NCBI GenBank assembly: GCA_963930655.1
Contig: OZ005610.1
Coordinates: forward strand, 5,895,001-5,959,000
Direction: 5' to 3'
DNA from: Myrica gale
Taxonomy: Eukaryota > Streptophyta > Magnoliopsida > Fagales > Myricaceae
DNA length: 64,000 nt
Shown here: positions 33,733-46,854 of the stretch, one piece after another
Numbering within the stretch: position 1 is the first letter of the stretch
How the letters are laid out: every line of letters begins with the position of its first letter
Translations under genes and position numbers: made by a program
Notes under the pieces: generated by a model
Seen by the model: the letters and a program-made list of their open reading frames with translations, nothing else
Database searches by the model: none
What the model was told of the DNA's origin: nothing

Positions 33733-36700
33733 TTACCATATTGAATGCTTCATCCCGAGACCATTGCATGTCAGTATAAGGCCTTTGTAACGGTTGAGAT
33801 ACTCCTGCAGCCAACAAAGGACAAGATGAATAAGCAAAAATGAAGTAAAAACGATCATCCTTTTAGTGTAGAGAAAGGGGAGAAGCACTTACAGTTATAT
33901 GGTAATCATAGACATAGAGCATCCCTCTCTTGTCATATTCTCTCCTCTTGACAGGATCACTCAAAACTGATTCGCAAATAAAATAGAAAAACCTTGTTAG
34001 ACACAGGATTTGTTACGCGTTACTTACTGTGAGCACTCAAATTTACTCTTTTGTTCCCAGTTCTATATAATCAGCATATTACGCCAAGAAACAGAAAGGA
34101 CTGAAGATTTAAGTTTCAGGTGCTAATTCATTCTCACGCAATGACAAAGAAATCAACATAAAATTGCTTGCTATTATTCAGTTGAGCCAAGCACACTATA
34201 TTGTGGCACATTCAAACAGTGGGCAAAATAAGGTATACGGGGACAGATATGCCAGGTCATGGCATCCAAGTGACCTTCTATGTAGATGAACAGATGTGAA
34301 TATACGAGTACTATAAGCAAAATGGAAGCACACAGCATATGAGACATCACGCAACTCAAAAAACCTATTGTCTACATTTGCTGGAGACACTGTTCCACTG
34401 TTAGATACTTTCTCAGTCAACATTTACTCTAACATCACAAATGATCAGAACCCGCTCATAAGTTCCTACCTCAACCACATCCCTCTGGCCTTTTCCTTTT
34501 CTGTAGCAAAGCCTTAAACATTACCATCTTTTTGGTTTTGGGGGTAAAGCAATAATTATAAATTATAATAAATGCTATAAAAGGACAGGGAACCAAAACT
34601 CCTAGGGTACAAGGAGTATTCATCCCATTTACACATAAAAACACCCATGTAATGCAGAAAAATAAGGACCAACACACTCCTTCCTGGTACAGGACAATCA
34701 CAGGACATTCCACATCCCATTTACACATCAAAAAACCAACCACAATGTAAACACAAGTAGGAAGCACCTCAACACAGAGCAGCCAACATGACATATCCGC
34801 AGCAGCTATATAGCCACCCCACCAATACGAACCAAAGGCTAGGTACTAGAAGAACAACCAACATCCAATGATCCAGCAAAAATTAACACTACCGCAACTC
34901 ACAGCTCTCAGAGACATCATCAGTCGTGCATACACGGTGAACAACTCAGCCTAGTACCAAACTCAGGACCGAGTGGGACAAACCCAATTTGCTTAGGATG
35001 GTTTGATTAGCACGAGATGGTGCAAAACCACTGAGAAAGCTCAGTTTCGATGTGACAAAGGTTCCAACTTCCTGCAGCACGTGCAGTAGTTTCCTACCTC
35101 CCTTTCCAGGAAACTCCACATTGCTTTCCTTCCAAATAACATAAACTACAGTGACAAGGAGTTTCCTGGCTACGCAAACCAGAACATGAACCATCTTCAT
35201 CCTACCATAATCATTAGTCTCAAATTGGTGCCAGCCAGGGATGCCACTGAAGTCAGGCACAGCAGGTTTTGCCATCTCATACCAAAACACAATTTAAAAC
35301 CTCCATCAATACTCACCCCCATAATTAATCCAAGCAAAGCTCTCGTGCTTTGGTTCGTAATCCCCTTTGTGTGGTAATTAGGCTGCACAATGAGGGTTCC
35401 TCCTCACCCTCCCAGCACATTCTTGCCCGGACTGAACCCAAGAGGCAAGTCTTGTTACTCCGCCTTGGTTATCAGGAGGAGAGTGGTGCCATTAGGCCAA
35501 TTAGGTCATTGGCTATTGGGTTAATGTATGACATGAGAAGATACAGTGTGCAACCTTGCCTCTTTTCTAAATTAATTGCTCCTTTATTTCACCAGGAAGC
35601 AATGAAAAACCTTATTCTTACCTGAATCTACAACTGGGATAATTCAAATTAATCCCTCATCTTCGAAAGCAGAATCTCTCTAATCAACACAATAGATACC
35701 GATAGTATAAAAAATATCTCCGGAACACCAATCCATATCTAAGTCTAAATCAGTATGGCATTGACAGAGGAAATCTCAACCCCTGAACTTTCTGCTTAAT
35801 TCAGAACAGCTCTTGTAATCAAGAAATAGACTTTACCAGAACTGAATTCCACCTAACCAGAACATCATCTTGAACATCATATGAAAGTATGTTTCAAATA
35901 CTCGCAGGTCCACAAAAGCAAATAGCAGCCCCTCACTAACATTTGCAAATAACAGATGTTCATACATTGGTCAGCTATATCATCAAACATGATACACTTT
36001 ATTAAATATACCCCCCAAACAGCCATTCATGACCTTTTTTATTTTAGCTCTAGCCGGTGCACATCCTCTCACAAACAATAGGCCCAATCCTTCGTCTGTA
36101 CCCCAAGAATCCCTGCAGCACATTGATGAATCTTACCAATTACCAAATGGCACTAGATCACGCCAATTGTTCAACAACGATGTGCATTTCCTTCTAAATG
36201 GCCTATTGAGTCCATCATCCCCTTCTTAAGGGAGAATACAACGTGTTCCAAGCTAGAGACATATCCTAGCCTAACTTTGGTACTCCATGTAAATCTGACA
36301 AAATACAAAGGACCTGCTTGTTTCCACGATGTATCTACACTTCAAAACAAGATGCACCTCCGTATAAAGCATGAGCTTATGTTTTTAGAATACACTGAAC
36401 AAAAAAGAAAATAATAAGAACTTGGAATAGTATAAATCTGAGACTGACCCTGGTAAGCCTCGTTTATCTCTTGGAATCTGGATGTCGCGCTGTCCTGCTG
36501 GTCCTTTTGCTTATCCGGATGCCATCTCTGCGCAGGGTAAGGTCAGCCACAAATTAATGGGTAACTTGTAAGCAATAGAGCATCCCGCAAAAAAAAAAAA
36601 AAATAGAACGGCAAACGAAATAACAAACCAACGCTAAGCGGATGTAATTGGACCGAATGGCATCGTCTGTAACATCATAATCCACCTCCAATATCTTATA

Positions 36701-36946
36701 ATAATCCTACAAATAAAACTAGAAATTTACAACGAAGAACAAAAATAAACGCCGAAAGAAAATTTCACATATACTCAAAACTAAAACCCAAAAAGGGTCT
36801 TGAGAAAGAAACCTAAATGCGCGAAGTTGTGTGTATACCTTGGGCGTTAACAGAGCAGAGAGGAAATCGAAGTTAACGTGGGAATCTTGATCGTTTTGTT
36901 CGTTGTCTGCCACATAGTCTCCCCACTCGTTCCAGTTCCACATCAT
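33733..36946 (-). CDS. Small J-domain (DnaJ-like) co-chaperone
   Basis: J-domain proteins stimulate Hsp70 ATPase through an HPD motif. Exons: 36946-36839, 36706-36629, 36527-36449, 33966-33893 and 33804-33733, giving 136 residues. After a Trp/Asn-rich start ([17 protein letters not shown]) the J domain reads [34 protein letters not shown] with intact HPD, then [20 protein letters not shown]. The tail [17 protein letters not shown] is plant-specific in my memory. There is no zinc finger or C-terminal substrate domain, so it is a type III J protein. ATG 36946 is the first ATG in frame, and a second directly follows. Intron 3 is 2.5 kb and holds LINE remains. Confidence 0.9.
34530..35300 (-). 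mobile_element. LINE remnant in J-protein intron
   Basis: A minus-strand frame at 34946-35290 includes [16 protein letters not shown] and [17 protein letters not shown], resembling the Trp/Lys-rich C-terminal end of plant LINE ORF2. A further frame with stop-rich flanks lies at 34471-34794, and an A/T-rich end at about 34540-34580 could be its 3' tail. Edges are approximate. Confidence 0.45.
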
Positions 36947-37158
36947 GTTTGTGTATTCCTTCAACTAAGACGACTAAAATGGGGAAGCGGTAAAGACGCA
37001 CGAGTTCGCTATTGTTAAGGAGATGGCCTCGAATTGAAGAGAAGACACGGGGGGATAAATCCTCTGGGATTGGTCGGTGGTCTACGTCCCTGACTCCCTG
37101 TGTTGCGTCTGTATCGGCGTGCCGCGTATGTTACGGCTTTTTTTTTTTTTTTTTCTAA
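36947..37158. promoter_or_regulatory. J-protein upstream region
   Basis: A short GC-richer stretch with no clear TATA box. It ends at a T-run and the Tourist-like MITE. Confidence 0.3.
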
Positions 37159-37355
37159 GGGTGCGTTTGTGTACTAAAATTTTACCCTCTAAAATTTTAA
37201 CACAATTAAATATTACAATATAATCTATCTCTCCCCATCAAATCATTACTATTTACTACAAAAAAATATAAAAAATTATCTCTCTCTTCACTTTTTCACT
37301 AAACTCAATACCTACAATTTTAACAACACTAAAATTTTACAACACAAACACAACC
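37159..37355. mobile_element. Tourist-like MITE (intact copy)
   Basis: A 197-bp element with inverted ends GGGTGCGTTTGTGT and GGTTGTGTTTGTGT, flanked by TAA on both sides (37156-37158 and 37356-37358). A TAA duplication is the PIF/Harbinger signature. The same sequence recurs at 47830-48879, where a second element has inserted into it. Confidence 0.85.
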
Positions 37356-37892
37356 TAAGTATGTTACGGCTTTGTTAGATGGGAAAATTCTAGGCCATGT
37401 TCGGTTTTAAGGTAAAAGCAGGATTCGCATCTCCTAACACTTCGAGATGGATTTTTTTTTTCTGGATTCTACACTGTAGCTTGGCAGCTTTTACAGTGTT
37501 ATCTCTCCTGCGCAGCTGCTGCGATCGTCTGTCATCATTATATTTTTGCTTTTTTTTAATTATATTTAATTTTTAAAAAAATTAATAAATTTAAATTTAA
37601 AAAACACCAACATTAAAAATCATAATTATTTTTTTACACATCATCAATCTCTACACAAACACCAATACAACTTTAACAACACCTAAAAATTCACAAAACT
37701 CTTCAAATCCAACAAAATTCTTCAAAACGACCATAACCCTAGATTTACACCTCATATCTTGTTTTTTTATCTTCTGAATCTGGCGTTATTACTTTTTTTT
37801 ACTTATGTTTAACCAACAATAAAAAAAATCAGCAAAATGTGATGTTTGATTGTAAAAATATTGGGCTCTTAAAAATGTTGAGGTGCTGGAAT
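37356..37892. other. AT-rich intergenic sequence
   Basis: Low-complexity sequence with poly-T and poly-A runs and a possible worn MITE (about 37640-37740). No gene is seen. Confidence 0.4.
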
Positions 37893-38430
37893 CAGGGTGC
37901 GCATTTATTTCGGTTTCCGCCAAAATTTTCTATTTCGGTACCGGTTCCGGCATTCTATTATTGGTTCCGGCCATTTCCGGTACCGAATCTCATTTTAGGG
38001 AATTTCCGGTTTTGGTATAATTTTTTAAAATTTCAAAAAATATTAAAATTTTAATTTAGAGTTTGTCTCTTTCAAATTGTATTTTTGATGAATGTTTAGT
38101 TGTTTACTTATTTGTATGGTTAATTATTTGTTTAGTAGTTTTTGTAAACTTAATTTAGAGTTTATTTTGACGGTGTTTATTTTGTTTTGGAATTTAGTTG
38201 TTTAGTTGTAATTTTAATTTTAATTTAGAGATTATTTTGGCATCCTGAAATAGTGAAATAATGATTTTGAATTTAGTTGTTTAATTGTAATTTTAATTTA
38301 AGTTATTTGGCCCACAAAACACAACTTTAAAAAAATTCATTTTTGGATCAATGGGCTCAAACTAAATTTGTTTTTTTAGGCCCAACTAAGGAACCATAAT
38401 AAAATTTTTGGTTCCAGTACACACCTTTAT
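37893..38430 (+). mobile_element. hAT-like non-autonomous element, copy 1
   Basis: The left end CAGGGTGCGCATTTATTTCG and right end CAGTACACACCTTTA carry CCGG-rich termini around an AT-rich core. TGCTGGAAT flanks both sides (37884-37892 and 38430-38438), consistent with an 8-bp hAT target duplication within one base. No transposase. A longer relative in the opposite orientation is at about 48950-49708. Confidence 0.75.
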
Positions 38431-38438
38431 GCTGGAAT

Positions 38439-39761
38439 GAGTGAAAAAGTGAAAAAAAAATATGATTTGAATAAATTTTTTATATTATTTTGATTGAAAA
38501 AATTGATGATTCCATAGGAAGAGATATAATTTTGGAGTGTAAATTTTGGATGGTGAAATTTTTGAGTGTCAAACATCCCTTAGAGTTTATATGTTTAAAA
38601 TTTAATATAATAAATACTATCAAATTTACTTCATTTTTTCTTCTAAAATACCATTCAAGTAAAGAATTATGGAGGTAAGTATCTAAAGAAAGGTAATACC
38701 TTTTATGAAAGATTTTCCAGTATTTTTACATTTATTGACAATAAAATATACGTAATAATTAATAAATGTAAATTTATGAGATTAATGTTCCTCAAATTGA
38801 TTTACCTTTTGAAATATGTATTCTATTTTTTAAAAAAATTATCATTCCCTCATCCTACACGCACTTTTATCTTTGTTACATATATTATTTTTAATTCATA
38901 TAAACTGATATTAAAAATAAATTTTATTTTTAATTATACAAAATTACAGAAAAAAACATAATATGTATCAAATCATTTAAAATTATAATATTGTCCTAAA
39001 ACAAAATTTACTTAAATTACTTTACATATAAATAATAATAATAAGTAAAAATTGCTTTCGAATTTCAAATTTCAAATTTGTAGGTTTAAAATTATTTTTG
39101 GCACCAATCCTTGTTTTGGTAGTTAGTTTTGAATTCATTTAAATTAATTTTATTCAACAATATTCTTTTTTGCACTTGTCATGTTATTTAATAAAATAAA
39201 AATAAATAAAATTGAAAGTAATTAACAATAATAATAAAAATTATTAAAATTTTAAACTGACTTAAAAATATTCGGATAAGTATAAACTTATAAAAATATT
39301 TATATCAGATCAAAACAAAAAAAAAATATAAATTAACAGATTATTTGTTTTATTATTTGAGGTAAATGGATCGAGCAGCAGATTATTTGATTTATTATTA
39401 AAACGAATGCAATATCTTGATGCGAAACCATTTGACTTGGCTACAAGAAAGTGATGAGATGTTCCTATGTGAACGTACACTGCAATGCTTAGCTATTTGA
39501 CATAGCGTGAGCCGTGAGGGGACGTTGTCTTCTGCAAGTACTTAGAAGCCACGGCCAAGGTAGAGGGGGGAAGTAAGAAAACAAGTTAGGAGTTCTTACA
39601 AGTTAGGAGCCCCTTGTGCACGTCTAAAAGTCAATAACCTTTGATGTCTTTGAGGGACAGGATAAATATAATCCTAAGGTGGTGGCTGCACCAAACACAG
39701 TCCGGACAGTTGAATATAAATGTGTAATTATTAGGGTAGATACCGGAAAGACTTTCTTATA

Positions 39762-39793
<32 letters not shown>

Positions 39794-40528
39794 CAGGGAT
39801 GAAATGATATATAATCTATACTATTCCAGATTTGGTACAAGTATTAAATAGTATAAGACTCATGTGTGTGTTTATCACTCTCGAAATTATAACATATTAG
39901 TAAAAAATTATAGAAAAATATTGATCAATGAAAGAGTGTTTTATTAGATTTGTATCCGAGAAAGGTAGATGTTTTGATTCCCTTCAAAAGCGGCTATATA
40001 TATAAATATTATATTAACATTTTTCTAAACAGCAGTGCTGCGACCTTCGCCGCCACGACATTCCGGTGGAAGGGCTCTGTTGCCTATCCAAACGAGCTTC
40101 CAGTCAGGCAACTTGTTTGCTTGAGCGTTGGTTGTCCTCGTACGTATAGTCAACGCCACGGGTTAAGTAGAAAGGCAGTTAAAGTCAGGTAGATTAGTCT
40201 AAACTGTTTGGTAAATATTTTGGTTTATCTGCTGATTTTTCTCAAAAGTCCCTTAATTGCTGCTTAATCAATATTCGAGGAAAATCCAATTAAAACAAAG
40301 AAAGACAAAAGGCTAAATTCAACCTTTTGTCAAGCAATGTGTGAAACATGCCCACCCTGAACCAGAAAAACTTAAAAACAAACGAGCACATAGAATTTAG
40401 AAACCACTTCCCATCATAAACAATTCAGTGAAACACACGAGGAAACAAAGGAAAATCAAACGAAGCCAGGCATGGAGTTGCAGTAAGAACAACCTTTCAG
40501 CATCGTGATCATCGCTCGCTCGGACCCA
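38439..40528. other. AT-rich intergenic sequence upstream of PGI1
   Basis: Very AT-rich to about 39350, with possible worn MITE sequence at 38450-38580 and an AT dinucleotide run at 39764-39784. The last 150 bp is the likely PGI1 leader and promoter, with no element assigned. No gene is supported. Confidence 0.45.
39764..39784. repeat. AT microsatellite
   Basis: A short run of TA units followed by CACACACA. Confidence 0.85.
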
Positions 40529-43500
40529 ATGGCCTCGATCTCTGGCATTTGCTCCTCTTCCCCTACTCTCAAGCCCCAAAAGCCCCTCCTCAAAGCCACG
40601 AACTCACTCCGCCGAGACTTGGTCGCTTTCCCGACACGTCCCAGACTCGCTGATCGCAGCTTGAGCGTGGGCCCGACTCAATCCGTGGCTCGGGAGATCT
40701 CCGCCGAGTTGTCGAATACTGATGATGGGATTCCCAAGGCTGAGAAGAAGAACAAGGGTTTGGTGAAGGATCCTCGGGCTTTGTGGACCAGATACGTAGA
40801 CTGGCTGTACCAGCACAAGGAGCTGGGTTTGTTCCTGGACGTGAGTCGGATCGGGTTCACGGACGAGTTCGTAGCCGAGATGGAGCCCCGGTTCCAGGCC
40901 GCATTCCGGGCCATGGAGGAATTGGAGAAGGGTGCGATAGCCAACCCGGACGAGGGGCGGATGGTTGGTCACTATTGGCTGAGGAATTCCAAGCTCGCGC
41001 CCAACTCCTTCTTGAGGTTACAGATTGATAAAACTCTTGACTCTGTTTGCAAGTTTGCAGAAGACGTCGTCAGCGGTAAGGTCAGTTTCTCTTTCACTTG
41101 CCCTTCTAGGTTGCGCTTTTATTGGCGTTGTTTAGCGTATTAATCGGTTCTGAGCAACTGTGGCTTTGTGTTAATGAAAAGAGCAGCTATTGTTGCAAGC
41201 GTATGACATTGCGAGTTTTGACAACGTTAAAACTTATTTATCGTCATTTAACCAGTTTCTGAGGGAGATATAAATGGGATACATGTTCGTTTTTTTGTGA
41301 TGTTAATCTATTCTATAAAGGATTAAAACTCAGAAATAATAATTTAGGTGTAGTTTTTGAAGTATAAATAAAAGGATAATGGTATTTCATTTGGTGGATC
41401 AACAGGATATAGACTAAGAGTGGATTAAACTGAATGGTTGCCGGATATGTTGAACGAATTGGGCTCCACTTTTACTCTATTGCCTTGTAGGCTTAAGACA
41501 TATATTGCACCTAGGAGTTTTAAATGCGTGCTAAACTCCTAATTTTGGGATGGTACCACAGTGCTTTTTTGCAGTATGTCTTCAGTGGCAATCTACTTTA
41601 GCAGCTGGTTTAATGTTGTTTGACTGAAATCAAAATTGCAGATTAAGCCCCCATCATTGTCAGAAGGTCGCTTTACTCAAGTACTTTCGGTGGGGATTGG
41701 AGGTTCAGCTCTTGGGCCACAGTTTGTTGCAGAGGCGTTGGCTCCTGATAATCCTCCTCTTAAGGTATAGGAGTAACTTGATCTTGGATCTTTGTAGGTG
41801 ATTATTTTGCTTCCCCTTCAATTACCCACATTGGAGTCATGATGTAGAGAATCGTGTTGAATTTTCCTCTGATTATGCAATTGAGTTTCTAGTTGGACAT
41901 TTCCCCATCTGCGTCTTTTTTCATCCAATGTTTTCCATTATCTCATATTGTATATGCAGAATAAAATATATACATGTTGAGGAAGCGTTTTGCCTTTCTC
42001 TTTTCCATTTCTTGATGAACCATTAGCTTCTCTCTCTCTCCCCTTTCCCCTTCCTGATTACCATGAGCTTCTCTCTCTCCTCCATATTTCTTGATGAACC
42101 ATTCCTTGCTCCTGATTATATTTACATGTTGAGCTTATCAAAAAAAGATAATATTTACATGTTGAGGAAGCGTTTGAAAGAAAAATATTTGAAGTAAAAA
42201 TAAGTATTTCTATTGAGTTGTGCAACATATTCTGGTCGGGGGGTTTGTCTGGTGGACATGGTGTCCCTTATGTAGGAATGTATTACCTATTCAGTATTGT
42301 ATAATATTATAAAACCTAGCTATGCAATGGCTTGTTATCCTTTTTGTTTGTGCAGATAATATTGTCTTGTCTTATTGGCAGATAAGATTTATTGACAATA
42401 CGGATCCAGCTGGAATTGACCATCAGATTGCACAGCTTGGTGCTGAGCTGGCGTCTACACTTGTTATAGTGATTTCAAAGGTTTGCATGGAAATTATCCT
42501 TCCTTAAATGTGTTTTATAATCTCATGAATTGTTGTTCTTGAATTATGTTGTTGTGTTTGTCGTCAATAAGATGTCCAATTCAATTGTTTGCAGAGTGGC
42601 GGCACTCCTGAGACTAGAAATGGTTTATTGGAAGTACAGAAGGCTTTTCGTGAAGCTGGCCTGGAATTCGCAAAACAGGTTTTTTATCTCAGGTTTTTCT
42701 TTCTGCTTTTGTTAATACACCCCTGCTTCATAGTAAAAATCTTAAATATGGCCAGGCTCTGATACAAGCCAGATGTATTTACTCACACTTGTATCTGATC
42801 TTGGTGTTACCATGCGGAACTTCTATCCTTCAACTTGTGTCCTTAGATGATCAGAGAAGCAGACGCTTGTGATAGTTTGTTGCATTCACTGGCAATATAT
42901 AGTGAAACCGGGCCAAAAATTGATGCTTTTTCTTTCTTTTTCAAAGCTATGGTTGATGGACTTTCTAGATTTAATTAAGCTTGTGTCACTCACACATCTT
43001 CCGTCAATCCCAGTGCATGAACCACTTCCCATGTCTCAACAGAAAGGAACTAAGAGGAAATTGGCTTCATCTGATTTTTTCTTTCTCTACTGGGTGGTTT
43101 CATTATAGTGTCTGGGCAAGTGCTGGTTTCTTTAGAGAGTTGACGACCAGAATACTTGTTCCCTTATTGGAAAGATTCCTTACCTATTCTAGGACTCATT
43201 GTCCCATACTTTGATGGTTTCCGGACATTTATGCCTGAAATTTTCCTCCCTGCAATTTGATAGCAAATTGCTGATTTTCTTACTTAAAAATTTTATTGTT
43301 CAGGGTGTTGCTATAACTCAAGAAAATTCATTGTTAGACAACACTGCAAGACTTGAGGGCTGGTTAGCTAGATTCCCCATGTTTGATTGGGTGGGTGGTA
43401 GAACCTCTGAAATGTCCGCCGTTGGTCTGCTTCCAGCAGCACTTCAGGTTGGTGACTCTGAAATTCAAAATTTGATGTGATTATCCATTATGTTCCGTAG

Positions 43501-46500
43501 TTATTTATGTTCACTCTACACTTCAGGGAATTGACATAAAAGAAATGCTTGCTGGTGCATCATTGATGGATGACGCGAATAGAACCACAGTGGTGAGAAA
43601 TTGGCTAAATCTTTCTTTTACTCGTGGGCTGATTTCAAAAATTCTGTTGTTTGGTTAGTGAGGGTAAAGAACTTTCTTAGTCATTGTTTTATGCTGGTGT
43701 TGTTTTTTCTTTGCATCAGGTCAAGAATAATCCTGCAGCGTTGCTGGCTTTATGCTGGTATTGGTGTTCTGAAGGGATAGGATCAAAGGTATTTAGTGCT
43801 CTTAAGAGTAGCATAATACCTGAATTGCTTCATTTAAGCTTCTCTTATATGGCCTTGCCTTCTCTCTGTACTTTTTTTTTTCTCAGGATATGGTTGTGCT
43901 TCCGTACAAGGACAGCCTATTATTATTTAGTCGGTATTTGCAGCAGCTGGTTATGGAATCTATTGGGAAGGAGTTTGACTTAGATGGTAATCGGGTATGT
44001 GCAACAGAGCTGAATACCTGGCTTTTGTTTATGTAATGGGAATGTGGGGTGAAATTTAAAAATCTAATAGTTCATTTGCCATAGTAGTTATTGAGATTGA
44101 AATGGCACTGTTATGTTACCTTCATAGTGAGGGCTTCCACGGGAGACTCTGATTCTATTTAAGAGTCTCCCTTTAGTACCATGGATCTGCTATTGTTTTC
44201 CTGAAGCCATTTAACCACTTGATCTATGCTTTTGGTGGTCTTCAGCATGTCTATCTCATAATGGGCTAAGCATAAACTTGAGAAGAGAGCTATTCAATAG
44301 TTTGCATCTTGGATCAAGGTTTTAAATTGCTAAATGACTAGTGGCGTCATATATCTGTTTATTTCTCGATACTGTTACGAAATTAGCATGTGCTTGTGTT
44401 CAATTTTGAACCTAAGCTTCTGTAGCTGGTGAATGAAGCTTTATCACTTTGAGAGAAGGTGACACAAAGATATATTATTTGCCTTCTATTTATGAGTAAA
44501 AGTGTAAAAGTTAGGTAAGACATATAACTTGTTAGAAGTATTAGCTAAATAAAAACAGTAGTCTGAAATATCCTAGCGGAAGACATTAGCTTCATATTCT
44601 ATGTATTAAGTCATCAGTCTCTTGGCTTTGCCTGTCTAATATCTATATGAAGGTCTCTATCTTTGTATAGACTTGCACAAAATTTAACCATTGTTGAGCG
44701 GTCCCAACATTTTTGGCATTAGGCAAAGAGGACCCCTTCGAACTACCACCTGGTCTTGCTCTGATCTAAGTACTTGGGAACATTCTTCATCGAAGTTGTT
44801 TCAGACTTGTCAAGATGCTTAAATTGCAGTGTGACCGAAAAATATGGACTTTTGTTGTCACAGGTTAATCAAGGACTTAGTGTCTATGGGAATAAAGGGA
44901 GCACAGATCAGCATGCGTAAGTGTTTGCTTTTGGGTTTTAAGCTGAATGATAAATCTCAGGATGTAAAGTATGCTTACTCCTGATTTTCCTGTTTATTTT
45001 TCTGCAGTTACATTCAACAACTCAGAGAAGGCGTACACAATTTCTTTGCAACATTCATTGAGGTGCTTCGCGATAGACCCCCCGGTCATGATTGGGAGCT
45101 TGAACCAGGTGTCACATGTGGTGACTACCTCTTTGGCATGCTGCAGGTTAGATTTAAAACATCAGCCAGTGTTTTGGTACTCCTAGATGGCAGTAGCCAG
45201 AAAGCCTAAAGATAAACAAATTTGAGTTTTGTTGTTTTGGATGATAAAACATTGTTACTTCTTTCTTCCTATTAATCTGAACACCCTGATTAACTCTCAT
45301 AGGGAACGAGGTCAGCTTTGTATGCTAATGACCGTGAGTCTGCTACAGTCACTGTACAAGAAGTGACACCTAGATCGGTTGGTGCACTTGTAGCACTTTA
45401 TGAGCGAGCAGTTGGCATATATGCTTCACTTGTCAACATTAATGCATACCATCAACCTGGTAAATATATATTTCCTTTTGCCGATTGTAAAGCTTTTGGT
45501 CTGGAAGTAAAACTCTGGAGGTCTCTGTGGCTGTGTCATGCTTTTGGCACTAATATATGTTACCTAGAAATTAATTGACGCGCATTTGATTAGTTAACCA
45601 CTTCACCTGACTGAGTTCCATCTTTTTTCTCTGTCTTCTGCCTTTAAATGTTATCTGTTCAGGTGTGGAAGCTGGCAAAAAAGCAGCGGGAGAAGTATTA
45701 GCTCTTCAGAAACGCGTCTTGGCAGTACTCAATGAGGCCAGGTAAAATGTTAAATCTTAATGTAGTCTGTCTTTATTTTCACTCCTCTTTTTCCCTTTAT
45801 GTTTAATGTTTTCGATATCAATTTTGAGACAGCAAGTCTCCTATAAATCCTAATCTTATGTTCTTAGAAAATATAGAGTAATCGATCTTCAAATTAGAAA
45901 GCTTGCTTGGAAACAAAGGGGTTTGGAGCACGTTTTTTAAGCGAAAATATGTTACCTTAGATGTTCCTTGATTGAATGGTTTGTTTTGAGTGCAAAAGGA
46001 TAGCCAACAACAACTCCCAGGGGTTTGGTCTGGTGGTAAGGCAACGGCTTGGGTTCTCACATGTCTCAAGTTCGAGCTCCAACACCGTCATTATCACCCC
46101 TGACTTATCTGGGGTGTGTTGGGTGAGGTCCTAACACATGCCTCCAGGTTGGCTTGTAGGGCCGGGTACACGAAGTGGCCTGAGTCGCCTGACCTTGGGA
46201 GCCCCTAGGTTATATATATATATAAAAAAAAGGATATCCAACAACAAAAGATATGGGTATGGGTGTCATTAGGCCTCAGTTGCTGTATGTTTGACATATG
46301 AAAACATATGAAATTTTGAATGTTTACTGGAGGAGTGAAGTAAGTATGACAAGTTTACAACTAAATCCATGCGTCCTTTGATGGGCCTATGAAACATTAA
46401 TGTTAGTCTGAATGAATTGAAAGAAGCACCTTTCCATGGGACTTGGATTAGATGGGTTGTCAATTCCTCGCTTCACAGCTAACTTGATGTTCTCTTTGTT

Positions 46501-46854
46501 GCTTTGTTTGAAAGCAGATCTCAGTCACTGATTAACACCATTGCGTCTCTCTGTTTTCAGTTGTAAAGAGCCTATAGAGCCCTTGACTCTCGATGAAGTA
46601 GCCGAACGTTGCCATGCTCCTGAAGATGTAAACGTTCTATCTTGTGCTCCCGTTTCAGAAACTATCTTGCAAACAACTAAAGGCTTTGATGACACTTACT
46701 CTCTGTTGATCTTTCTCAGATCGAAATGATTTACAAGATCATTGCTCATATGGCTGCCAATGATAGAGCACTTATTGCCGAAGGCACTTGTGGGTCACCG
46801 CGGAGCATCAAAGTTTTCCTTGGGGAGTGTAATGTTGATGAGTCGTTTGCTTAA
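40529..46854 (+). CDS. PGI1: Glucose-6-phosphate isomerase, plastid type
   Basis: Interconverts glucose-6-phosphate and fructose-6-phosphate; the plastid form feeds starch synthesis. Fourteen coding exons: 40529-41080, 41642-41764, 42382-42480, 42595-42678, 43304-43447, 43527-43592, 43720-43788, 43887-43994, 44864-44916, 45008-45146, 45303-45459, 45663-45741, 46561-46627 and 46720-46854, giving 624 residues. A Ser/Arg-rich transit peptide (about 50-60 residues) precedes the domain. Sugar-phosphate sites: [33 protein letters not shown] and [17 protein letters not shown]. Catalytic candidates are Glu403 in [10 protein letters not shown] and His432 in [10 protein letters not shown]. All phases close and no break is seen. 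AATAAA at 46916-46921 may be the poly(A) signal. A SINE sits in intron 12. Confidence 0.96.
45994..46247 (+). mobile_element. tRNA-derived SINE in PGI1 intron 12
   Basis: Direct repeats AAAAGGATAGCCAACAACAA (45994-46013) and AAAAGGATATCCAACAACAA (46228-46247) differ at one base. The body of about 214 bp has A-box-like GGTCTGGTGGTAAGG and B-box-like AAGTTCGAGCTCC, spaced as in a pol III promoter, and ends in a TATATA and A-rich tail. These are the hallmarks of a plant SINE. It is sense relative to PGI1 and lies well away from the splice sites. Confidence 0.88.

Noticed and set aside
40604-40972. Minus-strand and alternate-frame ORFs over PGI1 exon 1
   Set aside because: They are shadows of a GC-rich real coding exon.
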